Source: Thermoplasmata archaeon (GTDB lineage Archaea > Thermoplasmatota > Thermoplasmata > RBG-16-68-12). Taken from it: a stretch of 64,000 nucleotides of DNA. Of the stretch, positions 8,148 to 15,238 are shown in pieces. How positions within the stretch are numbered: the stretch's first letter is position 1; each line of letters starts with the position of its first letter. Under the pieces are notes generated by a model. The model was not told where the DNA came from. It made no database searches and saw only the letters and a list, made by a program, of their open reading frames with translations. The stretch covers positions 44,368 to 108,367 of the forward strand of contig DASWDU010000032.1 of the NCBI GenBank assembly GCA_036395115.1, given 5' to 3'. Made by a program: the position numbers and the translations under genes.

Positions 8148-9302
8148 TTGGTCGATTTTGAACTCACGGAGGAGCAGCGGCTCCTTCAGAAGACGGCCCA
8201 CGAGTTCGCCGAACGGGAGATGCGGCCGGTCGCCCTCGAGTACGACAAGAAGGGCGAGGTGCCGTGGGACATCATCAAGAAGGCGCACGCCCTCGGCCTC
8301 GACTCTGCGTTCATCCCCGAGGCGTACGGGGGCGGCGGGATCGACTCGACCTTGACGCACGTCATCGTGATGGAGGAGCTGAACTGGGGCTGCGCGGGCA
8401 TGGCGACGGGCCTCATCGGCGCCGGCCTCGCGTACCTTCCGATCATCCACATGGGGACGGAGGACCAGAAGAAACGGTTCTTGACGCGCTTCACCGGGCC
8501 GGAGGCCCGCCTCGGCGCGCTGTGTCTCACCGAGCCGGACGCAGGCAGCGACGTGGCGAACATCTCGACGACGGCCGTCAAGAAGGGCAAGGAGTGGGTC
8601 CTGAATGGCGTGAAGCGCTTCATCACGAACGGCGGGATCGCGGATTTGCACATCGTCTTCGCGACGACCGACAAAGAGCGCGGGTATTTCGGGATCCGTG
8701 CGTTCGTCGTCGAGCACGATACCCCGGGCCTGAAGATGGGAAAGGTCGAGGACAAGATGGGCGTCCGGGCGAGCCATACGGCCGAGGTCATCCTGGACGA
8801 CTGCCGCATCCCCGCGGACAACATACTCGGCTCCGACGAAGGCACGGCGTTCTACGGGGCGATGAAGACGCTCGAGTCGTCTCGGCCGCTCGTCGCGGCC
8901 GGCGCGGTCGGCATCGCGCGCGCGGCGTACGAGTACGCGCTCGAGTACGCGCGGAGGCGGAAGGCGTTCGGTTCGCCGATCGCGAAGAAGCAAGCGATCG
9001 CCTTCATGCTCGCGGATATGAAGACGAAGATCGAGGCGGCGCGCCTGCTTGTCTGGCGGGCGGCGTGGATGCTCGATCAAGGGATGCCGATGAACAAGGA
9101 GGCGAGCATCGCGAAGCTCCTCGCCGCCGACATGGCGATGGAGGTAACGACGGACGCGGTGCAAATCCTCGGCGGCGCGGGCTACATGAAGGACGAGCCC
9201 GTCGAGAAGTGGATGCGGGACGCGAAGATCTTCCAGATCTGGGAGGGCACATCGCAGATCCAGCGGCTCGTCATCTCGCGCGAGGAGATCGGCGAACTCT
9301 AG
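8148..9302 (+). CDS. Acyl-CoA dehydrogenase
   Basis: A full-length (384 residues) FAD-dependent acyl-CoA dehydrogenase, the first step of beta-oxidation. Visible signatures are LGALCLTEPDAGSDVANI (flavin and substrate loop), WVLNGVKRFITNGG, the ARRRKAFGSPIAKKQA helix and the C-terminal IWEGTSQIQRLVIS, which carries the catalytic glutamate of the family. Translation starts at TTG 8148. The gene ends in CTAG, where its TAG stop overlaps the stop of the convergent regulator gene by 4 nt. Confidence 0.93.
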   Translation: MVDFELTEEQRLLQKTAHEFAEREMRPVALEYDKKGEVPWDIIKKAHALGLDSAFIPEAYGGGGIDSTLTHVIVMEELNWGCAGMATGLIGAGLAYLPIIHMGTEDQKKRFLTRFTGPEARLGALCLTEPDAGSDVANISTTAVKKGKEWVLNGVKRFITNGGIADLHIVFATTDKERGYFGIRAFVVEHDTPGLKMGKVEDKMGVRASHTAEVILDDCRIPADNILGSDEGTAFYGAMKTLESSRPLVAAGAVGIARAAYEYALEYARRRKAFGSPIAKKQAIAFMLADMKTKIEAARLLVWRAAWMLDQGMPMNKEASIAKLLAADMAMEVTTDAVQILGGAGYMKDEPVEKWMRDAKIFQIWEGTSQIQRLVISREEIGEL

Positions 9303-9913
9303 GGCGCTCGCGGCGCCTCGACCGAGGCGGGTTCCTCGACGAGGGACTTTAACTGCTTGCGTTGGTCGCGCGCCAAGTTGAGGTACTCGGCGAACTCCTC
9401 GTCGCTCATCGAGAGCAGCTTGGCCAGGTGCTGGACGTATTGCTTCACGAAGAAGTCGACGTCCTCGAGACCGGCAATCAATTCGGACCGTTCCGCGTTC
9501 TCGCCGATCGCCTCCATCCGCTTCTCGGTGTCCACGATCGCCGACACGACCTGCGGATCTTGACGCATCCGGATCCCGATCTTCTCGAGCGCCTGGAGCG
9601 CCTCGGTCGTCTTCGCCTCGGCGTACGCGGACGGGACGCTTTCGCCGTGGGACATGTTGAAAATCTCCGCGGTGGCCCGGTAGTACGTCTCGATGAAGTG
9701 GTCTACGCGCTCCTCCCGCGCCACCTCGACCATGCCCGCATCGCGGAGCTTGCGGATGTGATGGTAGATGGCCTGCGGCGTCAGGTTCAGCTCGCCCGCG
9801 ATCTGGCTGACGGTCATTTCCTTCGCCCGGAGCAGGTAGATGACCCGCCGTCGAGTCTCGTCCCCGAGGAGCTGGAACGCCTCCGGGTCTTTGATGAGCT
9901 TGAAGGCCTTCAT
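9299..9913 (-). CDS. ArsR-like winged-helix transcriptional regulator
   Basis: A 204-residue regulator. Residues 1-75 form a winged helix (LLGDETRRRVIYLLRAKEMTVSQIAGELNLTPQAIYHHIRKLRDAGMVEV), the remainder is helical with acidic coiled segments and may be a ligand or dimerisation domain. It faces the acyl-CoA dehydrogenase and is a candidate regulator of it or of itself. The ATG at 9913 is preferred over 9934 because a TATA-like TTATTAAC sits about 35 nt upstream; the upstream DNA carries an inverted repeat (9955-9971). Confidence 0.85.
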   Translation of the reverse strand: MKAFKLIKDPEAFQLLGDETRRRVIYLLRAKEMTVSQIAGELNLTPQAIYHHIRKLRDAGMVEVAREERVDHFIETYYRATAEIFNMSHGESVPSAYAEAKTTEALQALEKIGIRMRQDPQVVSAIVDTEKRMEAIGENAERSELIAGLEDVDFFVKQYVQHLAKLLSMSDEEFAEYLNLARDQRKQLKSLVEEPASVEAPRAP

Positions 9914-9942
9914 GGTCGCCTCGGTACAATACATATTTGTTG

Positions 9943-9951
9943 ATGTTAATA
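9943..9951 (-). promoter_or_regulatory. TATA box of the ArsR-like regulator
   Basis: The minus strand reads TTATTAAC, about 35 nt upstream of the ATG at 9913, inside an AT-rich stretch. It is directly adjacent to the inverted repeat at 9955-9971, which would place a bound regulator against TBP/TFB. Confidence 0.55.
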
Positions 9952-9954
9952 ATC

Positions 9955-9971
9955 GTTTCTGTAACTGAAAC
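9955..9971. promoter_or_regulatory. Inverted repeat, putative operator
   Basis: GTTTCTGTAACTGAAAC is an imperfect 17-bp palindrome (GTTTC/GAAAC arms with a GT/AC inner pair). Related half-sites CGTTTCT (9990-9996) and AGAAAC (10023-10028) follow within 60 nt. The position just upstream of the regulator TATA box suggests autoregulation; binding is inferred. Confidence 0.5.
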
Positions 9972-10120
9972 AGATGCTTTATTAACTACCGTTTCTATCA
10001 CCCAAACATGCGTTATAATAAGAGAAACAGGAAGTTTGGAGGCGCAGGCGAGACTGCCCTCGAAGCCACGACCGCACGGGAGGGCGCCATCCGGGCGAGC
10101 GTCCTCGTGGCCGCGAACCC

Positions 10121-10363
10121 GTGGGTCCGGAGGTGGGCGCTCTGATCGGCATCAGCTCGTTAGACTGGCTCCCGACGTCGGTCCCGCGCACGAGCCCGCC
10201 GGGGCACGAACGGTATCTTCGCGCCGAGCTCGGGCCGGACCTCGTCGCGCGGCTCTCCCCCTCGCCCGGAGCGAAAGCCGCCATGGAATCCGATTGCTCC
10301 GACGACTCCCCCGAGCGCGGGCTTTTCGCGCGCGTGGCCCGCGCCTTAGCCTCGTTCTTCTGA
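10121..10363 (+). CDS. Doubtful small ORF
   Basis: An 80-codon GTG-started frame in the 500-nt spacer between the ArsR-like regulator and the next membrane protein. The product has an ordinary composition (acidic and basic residues mixed, ending ERGLFARVARALASFF) but no recognisable domain. No good promoter or ribosome-binding site lies at the correct distance; the TATA-like GTTATAATAA at 10012 is about 105 nt away. The rest of 9972-10420 shows only the AT-rich regulatory region described above. Confidence 0.3.
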   Translation: MGPEVGALIGISSLDWLPTSVPRTSPPGHERYLRAELGPDLVARLSPSPGAKAAMESDCSDDSPERGLFARVARALASFF

Positions 10364-10420
10364 ATTCCCGTCGTCACGCTTAAGCCGCGCGTGCGCCCTC
10401 GCGCGCCTGTGTCCCTCCCG

Positions 10421-11005
10421 ATGCCGACCCCGGTCCCGATCCCGGAGCCGCTTCGGCTGCCTCGTGGGAGCGTCCGCGGCGGCATCGCGATCCTCGTCGC
10501 CGCGACGTACGGGTATCTACTCGTCCTCGGGATTATGGTCCCGAGCGTCCTCGTCAACGCCGTCGTGGTCGTCGTCGCCTTCTTCTTCGGAAGCCATGCC
10601 ACGACGCCCGCGCCGCAACCTCCGGGGCAGCCGCCCCCGCGTCGACCCCGGATCGTCCGCGGCCTCCTCCTCCTCGGGTTCCTGGCCCTCGCGGGCTGGT
10701 TCCTCGCGCACAATCCTTCCCCGTCGGGCGTTCCGAAGGAGCTGACGGCGGTGCTCGAGGTCCTTGCGGGCTACGTCGCCGGGTATGTCGTCTCGTGGCT
10801 CGTGCACCGTCGGGCGCATACCAGCTCGCTCCGGCGCCGGTTCGCGACGTTCTTCCGGGACGTCACCGCCATCGGCGCCCTCGCCCTCACCGGCTTCATC
10901 TGCTACGCGCTCGCGACGAACCTGGCGAGCGCCTTCGCGGGCGGCGCGGAGGAAGCCCTGTCGCTCGTCGTCACGTTCTACTTCGGCTCGCGGGTCATCC
11001 ACTGA
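10421..11005 (+). CDS. Uncharacterised membrane protein
   Basis: A 194-residue protein with a Pro-rich N-terminus (MPTPVPIPEPLRLPRG), two hydrophobic helices (about 20-50), a Pro/Arg-rich cytoplasmic loop, a helix pair (about 75-120) and a final helix pair (about 145-190). The family is not recognised. The ATG at 10421 fits a TATA-like GCTTAAGCC about 39 nt upstream; an earlier in-frame start at 10391 is closer to that box. Confidence 0.65.
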   Translation: MPTPVPIPEPLRLPRGSVRGGIAILVAATYGYLLVLGIMVPSVLVNAVVVVVAFFFGSHATTPAPQPPGQPPPRRPRIVRGLLLLGFLALAGWFLAHNPSPSGVPKELTAVLEVLAGYVAGYVVSWLVHRRAHTSSLRRRFATFFRDVTAIGALALTGFICYALATNLASAFAGGAEEALSLVVTFYFGSRVIH

Positions 11006-11087
11006 TTCACGGCAGCAGAATTTCATTTTGGATAGGCGGCCGGGAACCTATTTAGTCGGGTCCGAGAACGGACGTCGCGGTCCCCCG

Positions 11088-11504
11088 ATGGACGCGCTCT
11101 CCGTAGCGGTCGCGGTCGCCCTCCTGTCGTGCGTGGCCGGGTTCGCGCTGGGAAGCCGTCGCCGGGCGCGCACCGCCTCCCGTCCGCGGGGTTGGATGTG
11201 CCAAGTCTGCGCTCAGCCGAACGAGGCCGCCCTCGATCGCTGCTGGAGCTGCGGTCGCCGCATCGGCGATGTCCGGCACGATGCGTCGCACATCCCGCTC
11301 GCGTGGCGGTGGTCGTGCGGATCGTGCCGCGCTTGGAACGGCATCGCCCGTGGCGACTGCTGGCAGTGCGGCCGCGCGTATGCACCTAGTGAATGTCCGG
11401 CGCTTCCTCAAGAAAGTCGCGCTCGCGCATCTCGCGGCGCTTCCAGCCCTCGAGATCCCCGACAAAATATGGGAGAAGGCGCATCGAAACGTAGGAATTC
11501 ATGA
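11088..11504 (+). CDS. Membrane-anchored double zinc-ribbon protein
   Basis: A 138-residue protein: one N-terminal transmembrane helix (residues 4-22), then two RanBP2-like zinc ribbons, CQVCAQPNEAALDRCWSCG and CGSCRAWNGIARGDCWQCG, each with four cysteines. The ATG at 11088 lies about 35 nt downstream of a CTATTTAG box. After the second ribbon the C-terminal 40 residues are low-complexity and run 119 nt antisense to the 11386-11625 gene, so this tail may simply be the consequence of an overlap. Confidence 0.7.
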   Translation: MDALSVAVAVALLSCVAGFALGSRRRARTASRPRGWMCQVCAQPNEAALDRCWSCGRRIGDVRHDASHIPLAWRWSCGSCRAWNGIARGDCWQCGRAYAPSECPALPQESRARASRGASSPRDPRQNMGEGASKRRNS

Positions 11505-11625
11505 GCGGGATCCCGAGCTGCTCCGAGAAGACGAGCAGGTTCACCGCGTCGTTGTAACGGAGCCGCATCTTCATCGTCTCCGTGTAGAGATCGTACATGA
11601 AGAGGCCCCAGAGGATCTCCTTCAC
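11386..11625 (-). CDS. Small protein, paralogue of the ArsA-operon small protein
   Basis: A 79-residue protein (GTG start) clearly related to the product of 14905-15195: both end in a block with L(G)xP, a Y-S-x-(K/R)-(I/L)-LPY segment, a tryptophan and a terminal RERDF (here MRLLPYFVGDLEGWKRREMRERDF). The function is unknown. The reading frame is open upstream, so a longer N-terminus without a standard start codon cannot be excluded. It overlaps the 3' end of the zinc-ribbon gene on the other strand by 119 nt. Confidence 0.7.
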   Translation of the reverse strand: MKEILWGLFMYDLYTETMKMRLRYNDAVNLLVFSEQLGIPLMNSYVSMRLLPYFVGDLEGWKRREMRERDFLEEAPDIH

Positions 11626-11742
11626 GATCTGCAGGGCCCGCCGGGCGCGGCTCAGGCTCTCCCCGATCCGAGCGCATGGGCCGGCGCGGCTAAACGTTTT
11701 CCTGACCCGAGGGCTTTAGGGGCGCGCCGCCATCCGCCCGAC

Positions 11743-12378
11743 GTGGCGGACGTGGACTGGGGGCTGATCGCGGTCTTCGCGATCGCGGTCTTCTTCCTCG
11801 CATGGTACTACGGCGCGTTCCTCTACTCCCGTCGGCTCGCCGGACGGATCGCGACGGAACTCAAGGACGCCGTCCTCGCCCTGGGCGGCACGTCCCAGAT
11901 CCGCTGGTTCGGGACGACCGCGTTCCGGATGACCACCGAGGGTGCGAACGCCCCGTTGCGGGACGTCTCGGTCACCGTGACCCTCCGGCCCCGGGAGATG
12001 CCCATCAACTGGGCGATCGGCACGGCCCAGGGCCGGCGCGATGCGGCGCTCGTCGAAGCATCGCTCCGCGTGAATCCACGGATCGGGTTCGAGCTGGTGG
12101 ATCCGCGGACCCGGCTCGGGCGACGGCGCGCCCGCGCGAAGGGAGGGTGGTCCACGGTCACACTGGGCGGCCGGGAATGGCTCCTGTCCGCGGAGGACGA
12201 ACATGAGGCCAGCCGACTCGTCGAAGCGCTGGGTTCGCCGCCGTTCGAACCGATCATGGCGTTGCACGTGACAGCCGGAAGCAAACCGGGTATCGCGGCC
12301 TCGGTTTCCGTCGAGAAAGGGCACGCGGCTCGAGGCCTCGCGGCGATCCAGGCGCTCGCGGAGCGCCTCGCGATCTAG
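11743..12378 (+). CDS. Membrane-anchored hypothetical protein
   Basis: A 211-residue protein with a single N-terminal transmembrane helix (DWGLIAVFAIAVFFLAWYYG, residues 5-24) followed by a soluble alpha/beta domain with several RxxF/VTVTLRPREMP strands. I do not recognise the family. The GTG at 11743 is the first start after the preceding gene. Its last 4 nt overlap the end of the convergent ArsA-operon gene. Confidence 0.7.
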   Translation: MADVDWGLIAVFAIAVFFLAWYYGAFLYSRRLAGRIATELKDAVLALGGTSQIRWFGTTAFRMTTEGANAPLRDVSVTVTLRPREMPINWAIGTAQGRRDAALVEASLRVNPRIGFELVDPRTRLGRRRARAKGGWSTVTLGGREWLLSAEDEHEASRLVEALGSPPFEPIMALHVTAGSKPGIAASVSVEKGHAARGLAAIQALAERLAI

Positions 12379-12863
12379 TGGCAGCGGACTCGCTCGAGCG
12401 GAGGGATGAACGCCTCGAGCATCTCCGCGCTCCCCTTGTGCATGAAACGGAGGTCGATGCCCCGCTGCGTCTCGTCGCACCGGAAGGCGACGTGCAGGAT
12501 CGTGTAGCGCTTCGTCCCGAAGAGCCCGAGGTTCGCGCCCCCGAGCGCGTACGTCGCATCGTGTCCTCCGACTCGGCAGGCGCCCGGGTGGGGCTCGAGG
12601 AGCTTGGGAGGGTCGATCGATCCGCGGGCCGTCCGGACATTGAGCTCGATTGCCCGACGCGCCTTCGAATCGACGAGCAACGCGGACGCGCGCCCCTCTT
12701 GGGCCCAACGGACCCCTTCCCAGGGGATCGTGTAGTCGATGTCCATCGGCGCGCGACCCAGCCGCAAGTCCCAGTTCTCCGGGAGCCGGAGGACGAGGAA
12801 GTTCGACGGCCCGAGGACGAAGTGCGTCGCGGCAATCACGTGTTCGCGGGTCGTCGGCTTCAT
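12375..12863 (-). CDS. Hypothetical protein, last gene of the ArsA-like operon
   Basis: A 162-residue protein of unknown family with two blocks that look structurally conserved: LRLPENWDLRLGRAPMDIDY and GLFGTKRYTILHVAFRCDE. No transmembrane segment is visible. Its ATG overlaps the stop of the second ArsA-like ATPase (ATGA), so it is translationally coupled and is a candidate functional partner of the two ATPases. Confidence 0.75.
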   Translation of the reverse strand: MKPTTREHVIAATHFVLGPSNFLVLRLPENWDLRLGRAPMDIDYTIPWEGVRWAQEGRASALLVDSKARRAIELNVRTARGSIDPPKLLEPHPGACRVGGHDATYALGGANLGLFGTKRYTILHVAFRCDETQRGIDLRFMHKGSAEMLEAFIPPLERVRCH

Positions 12864-13855
12864 GCCGCGCCCGCCAACTCGGCGGCGAAGGGAGGCGTGT
12901 ACGACATTAGGTCCTCCGAGACCCGGCGGACCATGTCGACGCCCGCGACTTCCGACGAATAGAGCGGGATGTACGCGCGCACGAGCGGTCCGAGGTCCCG
13001 GTACAGGACTTTCATGTACCCCGTCTGCTCATGGTACTTGTTCGCCAGGTATTCGCCCGCGCCCTCCTGGAGGGCGACCTCGGGACGGAGGACCTCGTTC
13101 ACGATCACGCCGCCGATCGGGATGTTGAACTTCTGGACCATCCCGATGAACCGACGGACGACGGCGATGGGCAGCGCGAGCGGCAGGGTGACGAAGAAGA
13201 ACGCGGTCCGCTCCGGGTCGACTAGGACCCCCTTCGCCTTCTCGAACCTCTCGTTCATCGAGATGAGGTCCGCCATAAGCGGGTCCTTCTTGACCTCCTC
13301 CATCACCTTCTCCTTGCGGAAGGACAGTTGGACCCGCATGCTCAGCGCCTCCTTGCGGGAGTCGATCATGCGGGTGAGCCAGAGGCCGTAAATCTTGCTC
13401 AAACCGATCAGCCGGACGGCGTTCGCGACTGCCGCGGTGTCGAAGATCACCCGGTCGAACGCCTCGCCCTCCTTGAGGATGTAATCGACCATGCGGTCGA
13501 ACATCGCGCTCTCCTCGAACGCCGGGTTCGTCGTCGCGATCTCGATGAACGGCCTCGCGTCGAGGGGGATGTCCGCCCATTTCAGGAACTCCTTCACCCG
13601 ACCGCGGATCGAGTTCCGGTATCGCTCGACGACTTCGGATGTCTCGACCTCCACGGCGTGTACGTTCTTCGCGCCCTTCACCTCGACGACCTTGCCGCCG
13701 GAGAGGCTCTGGCCGAAGAGGCTCGACAGGGAGTGCACGGGATTCAGGGACGCCAGGAGGACGCGGTCTCCCTGGGATGCAAGGTGGTAGGCGAGGCCCG
13801 CCGCGGCGGCGGTCTTCCCGACACCGCCCTTCCCTCCGGTGAAGATGTACCGCAT
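12860..13855 (-). CDS. ArsA/Get3-like ATPase, second copy (switch residues lost)
   Basis: A 331-residue SIMIBI-class P-loop ATPase. The deviant Walker A is TGGKGGVGKTA (residues 6-16), with both signature lysines. The Switch I segment reads LNPVHSLSS (37-45), so the catalytic aspartate of the family DPxHSLSD motif is asparagine here, and the Switch II segment is DTAAVANAVRLI rather than DTAPTGHTLRLL. No CxxC zinc motif is present. It follows the first ATPase by 48 nt and overlaps the next gene. It may be the non-hydrolysing half of a heterodimer (inference). Confidence 0.88.
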   Translation of the reverse strand: MRYIFTGGKGGVGKTAAAAGLAYHLASQGDRVLLASLNPVHSLSSLFGQSLSGGKVVEVKGAKNVHAVEVETSEVVERYRNSIRGRVKEFLKWADIPLDARPFIEIATTNPAFEESAMFDRMVDYILKEGEAFDRVIFDTAAVANAVRLIGLSKIYGLWLTRMIDSRKEALSMRVQLSFRKEKVMEEVKKDPLMADLISMNERFEKAKGVLVDPERTAFFFVTLPLALPIAVVRRFIGMVQKFNIPIGGVIVNEVLRPEVALQEGAGEYLANKYHEQTGYMKVLYRDLGPLVRAYIPLYSSEVAGVDMVRRVSEDLMSYTPPFAAELAGAA

Positions 13856-13903
13856 CTTCGGCCGTTGTTCGAGGAGCTCCGGAAGAGTCGTCAGTGAACC
13901 ACC

Positions 13904-14896
13904 CTAGAACGCGGGACCGAACAGGAGGTCCTGAGAGACCTTCTCAATCATGTCGAGGCCTCGGGGCTCGCGAGGATACATCGGCAGGACCGCGACGACC
14001 TTGCCGGCGAACTTCGATCGGATCTCCTCGAGGTACTTCTGCTGCATCCGTGTGCGATTCCGGAGGAACTCGACCGCCTCGCCTCCCTTCGCGTCGGCGA
14101 GTTCCGCGGGATACACCTGGTTCACAATCAGTCCTGCCATTTGCAGGCCCAGCGCATCGAACATCTCGAGCGCCCGCTCCGTGTCGAGGATCGCCATTCG
14201 CTCCGGGATGAGGACCATGAAGAAGGACGTCCGGCGTTGGTCGACCATGAGGTCCGTGAAGCGCGTGATCTTGGCCTGGATCTCCTGAAGCTCTTTCAGG
14301 ACCTCGTCCTCGGAGATCTTCGCGCCCTTCAGCGTCGCCGCGACGGCCTCGTACTCCTGCGCCTTCTCCCGCGCCTCCGTAATCTTGCCGACCCACTTGC
14401 TCAGGATCTCCGCCATCGCGATCATCCGCACGCCGTGGCCGAAAGGCGGCATGTCGAACACGTACAGGTCGTGGCCGCTCGTCGACACGAGGTCGGCCAT
14501 CGCGTCGTACGTGGCGGACTCGTACATCGCCGGCTCCGCGGATGTCGAGTCGATGTACTCCTCGATTTCTGGCGGGAGCTCCGAGAGGCCGTACATCGTG
14601 AGGATCTTCTGCTTGACCTCGGCCTGGTAGTCCGCAACGCGTCGGTCCGCATCGATCTCGACGACATCGAGATTCGGAATCACGCGGACCTGACCCTTGC
14701 CGAAGATGTCCCGATCGAAGATGTCGCTCAGGCTCGCCTGAGGGTCGGTCGAAAAGCAGAGGACCTTTCGCTTTCGCTTGGATGCCATGTAGTGGCTCAG
14801 GCCCGCGCTGCACGTCGTCTTGCCGAGCCCTCCCTTCCCCGCGAAGATCACGATCCCCGCCTCGCCTTTCTTCTCGAAGTACGACGCGAGGCCCAT
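13904..14896 (-). CDS. ArsA/Get3-like ATPase, first copy
   Basis: A 330-residue SIMIBI ATPase of the ArsA/Get3 group, which uses ATP to move or deliver membrane-bound cargo. The P-loop is AGKGGLGKTT (19-28), Switch I is STDPQASLSD with the catalytic aspartate retained, and Switch II reads MPPFGHGVR. A long helical insertion (about 140-190, rich in E, K, A) corresponds to the cargo-side helical domain. The ATG at 14896 starts directly with the conserved fold. It is 8 nt after the small 97-residue gene and precedes the second ATPase. Confidence 0.9.
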   Translation of the reverse strand: MGLASYFEKKGEAGIVIFAGKGGLGKTTCSAGLSHYMASKRKRKVLCFSTDPQASLSDIFDRDIFGKGQVRVIPNLDVVEIDADRRVADYQAEVKQKILTMYGLSELPPEIEEYIDSTSAEPAMYESATYDAMADLVSTSGHDLYVFDMPPFGHGVRMIAMAEILSKWVGKITEAREKAQEYEAVAATLKGAKISEDEVLKELQEIQAKITRFTDLMVDQRRTSFFMVLIPERMAILDTERALEMFDALGLQMAGLIVNQVYPAELADAKGGEAVEFLRNRTRMQQKYLEEIRSKFAGKVVAVLPMYPREPRGLDMIEKVSQDLLFGPAF

Positions 14897-14904
14897 GGAC
14901 TCCC

Positions 14905-15195
14905 TCAGAAGACCTGGTCCGTAAAGTCCCGTTCCCGGAACACGCGCTGCTTCCAACTCTTGATGTTCGGGACCGCGTACGGCAGGATTTTCAGGGAATA
15001 GTACGGCGGGATGACGGGCACGCCGAGCATGTCGCCCAGCGTGATGAACATGAAGAGGTGCTCGAGGTACATCCGCGTGCGCAAGGCGGCGGTGACGTGG
15101 CCGTGGGCCGCCATCCCGTAGAGGACGCCCTTCGCCGCGTCCTTTATCTTCCCGCCGCGCCTTTTCGGCTTCAACGAGTCCTTCGGTTCTGTCAT
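14905..15195 (-). CDS. Small basic protein heading the ArsA-like operon
   Basis: A 96-residue protein with a Lys/Arg-rich N-terminus (KPKRRGGKIKDAAKG), a moderately hydrophobic central region (LEHLFMFITLGDMLGVPVIP) and a C-terminal motif YSLKILPYAVPNIKSWKQRV ending in RERDFTDQVF. It is related to the product of 11386-11625. It lies 8 nt upstream of the first ATPase and 43 nt downstream of cstA. A membrane-associated adaptor or cargo for the ATPase pair is a reasonable but untested guess. Confidence 0.78.
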   Translation of the reverse strand: MTEPKDSLKPKRRGGKIKDAAKGVLYGMAAHGHVTAALRTRMYLEHLFMFITLGDMLGVPVIPPYYSLKILPYAVPNIKSWKQRVFRERDFTDQVF

Positions 15196-15238
15196 CTCGC
15201 TACCTTTCGATAGTTCGTATGCGCGCGCCGCTGGCCGG

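Noticed and set aside
6918..10001. A 1027-codon open frame on the minus strand
   Set aside because: Only the part below 8024 is a believable membrane protein. The rest is antisense to the acyl-CoA dehydrogenase and regulator genes and has Arg/Gly-rich shadow composition.
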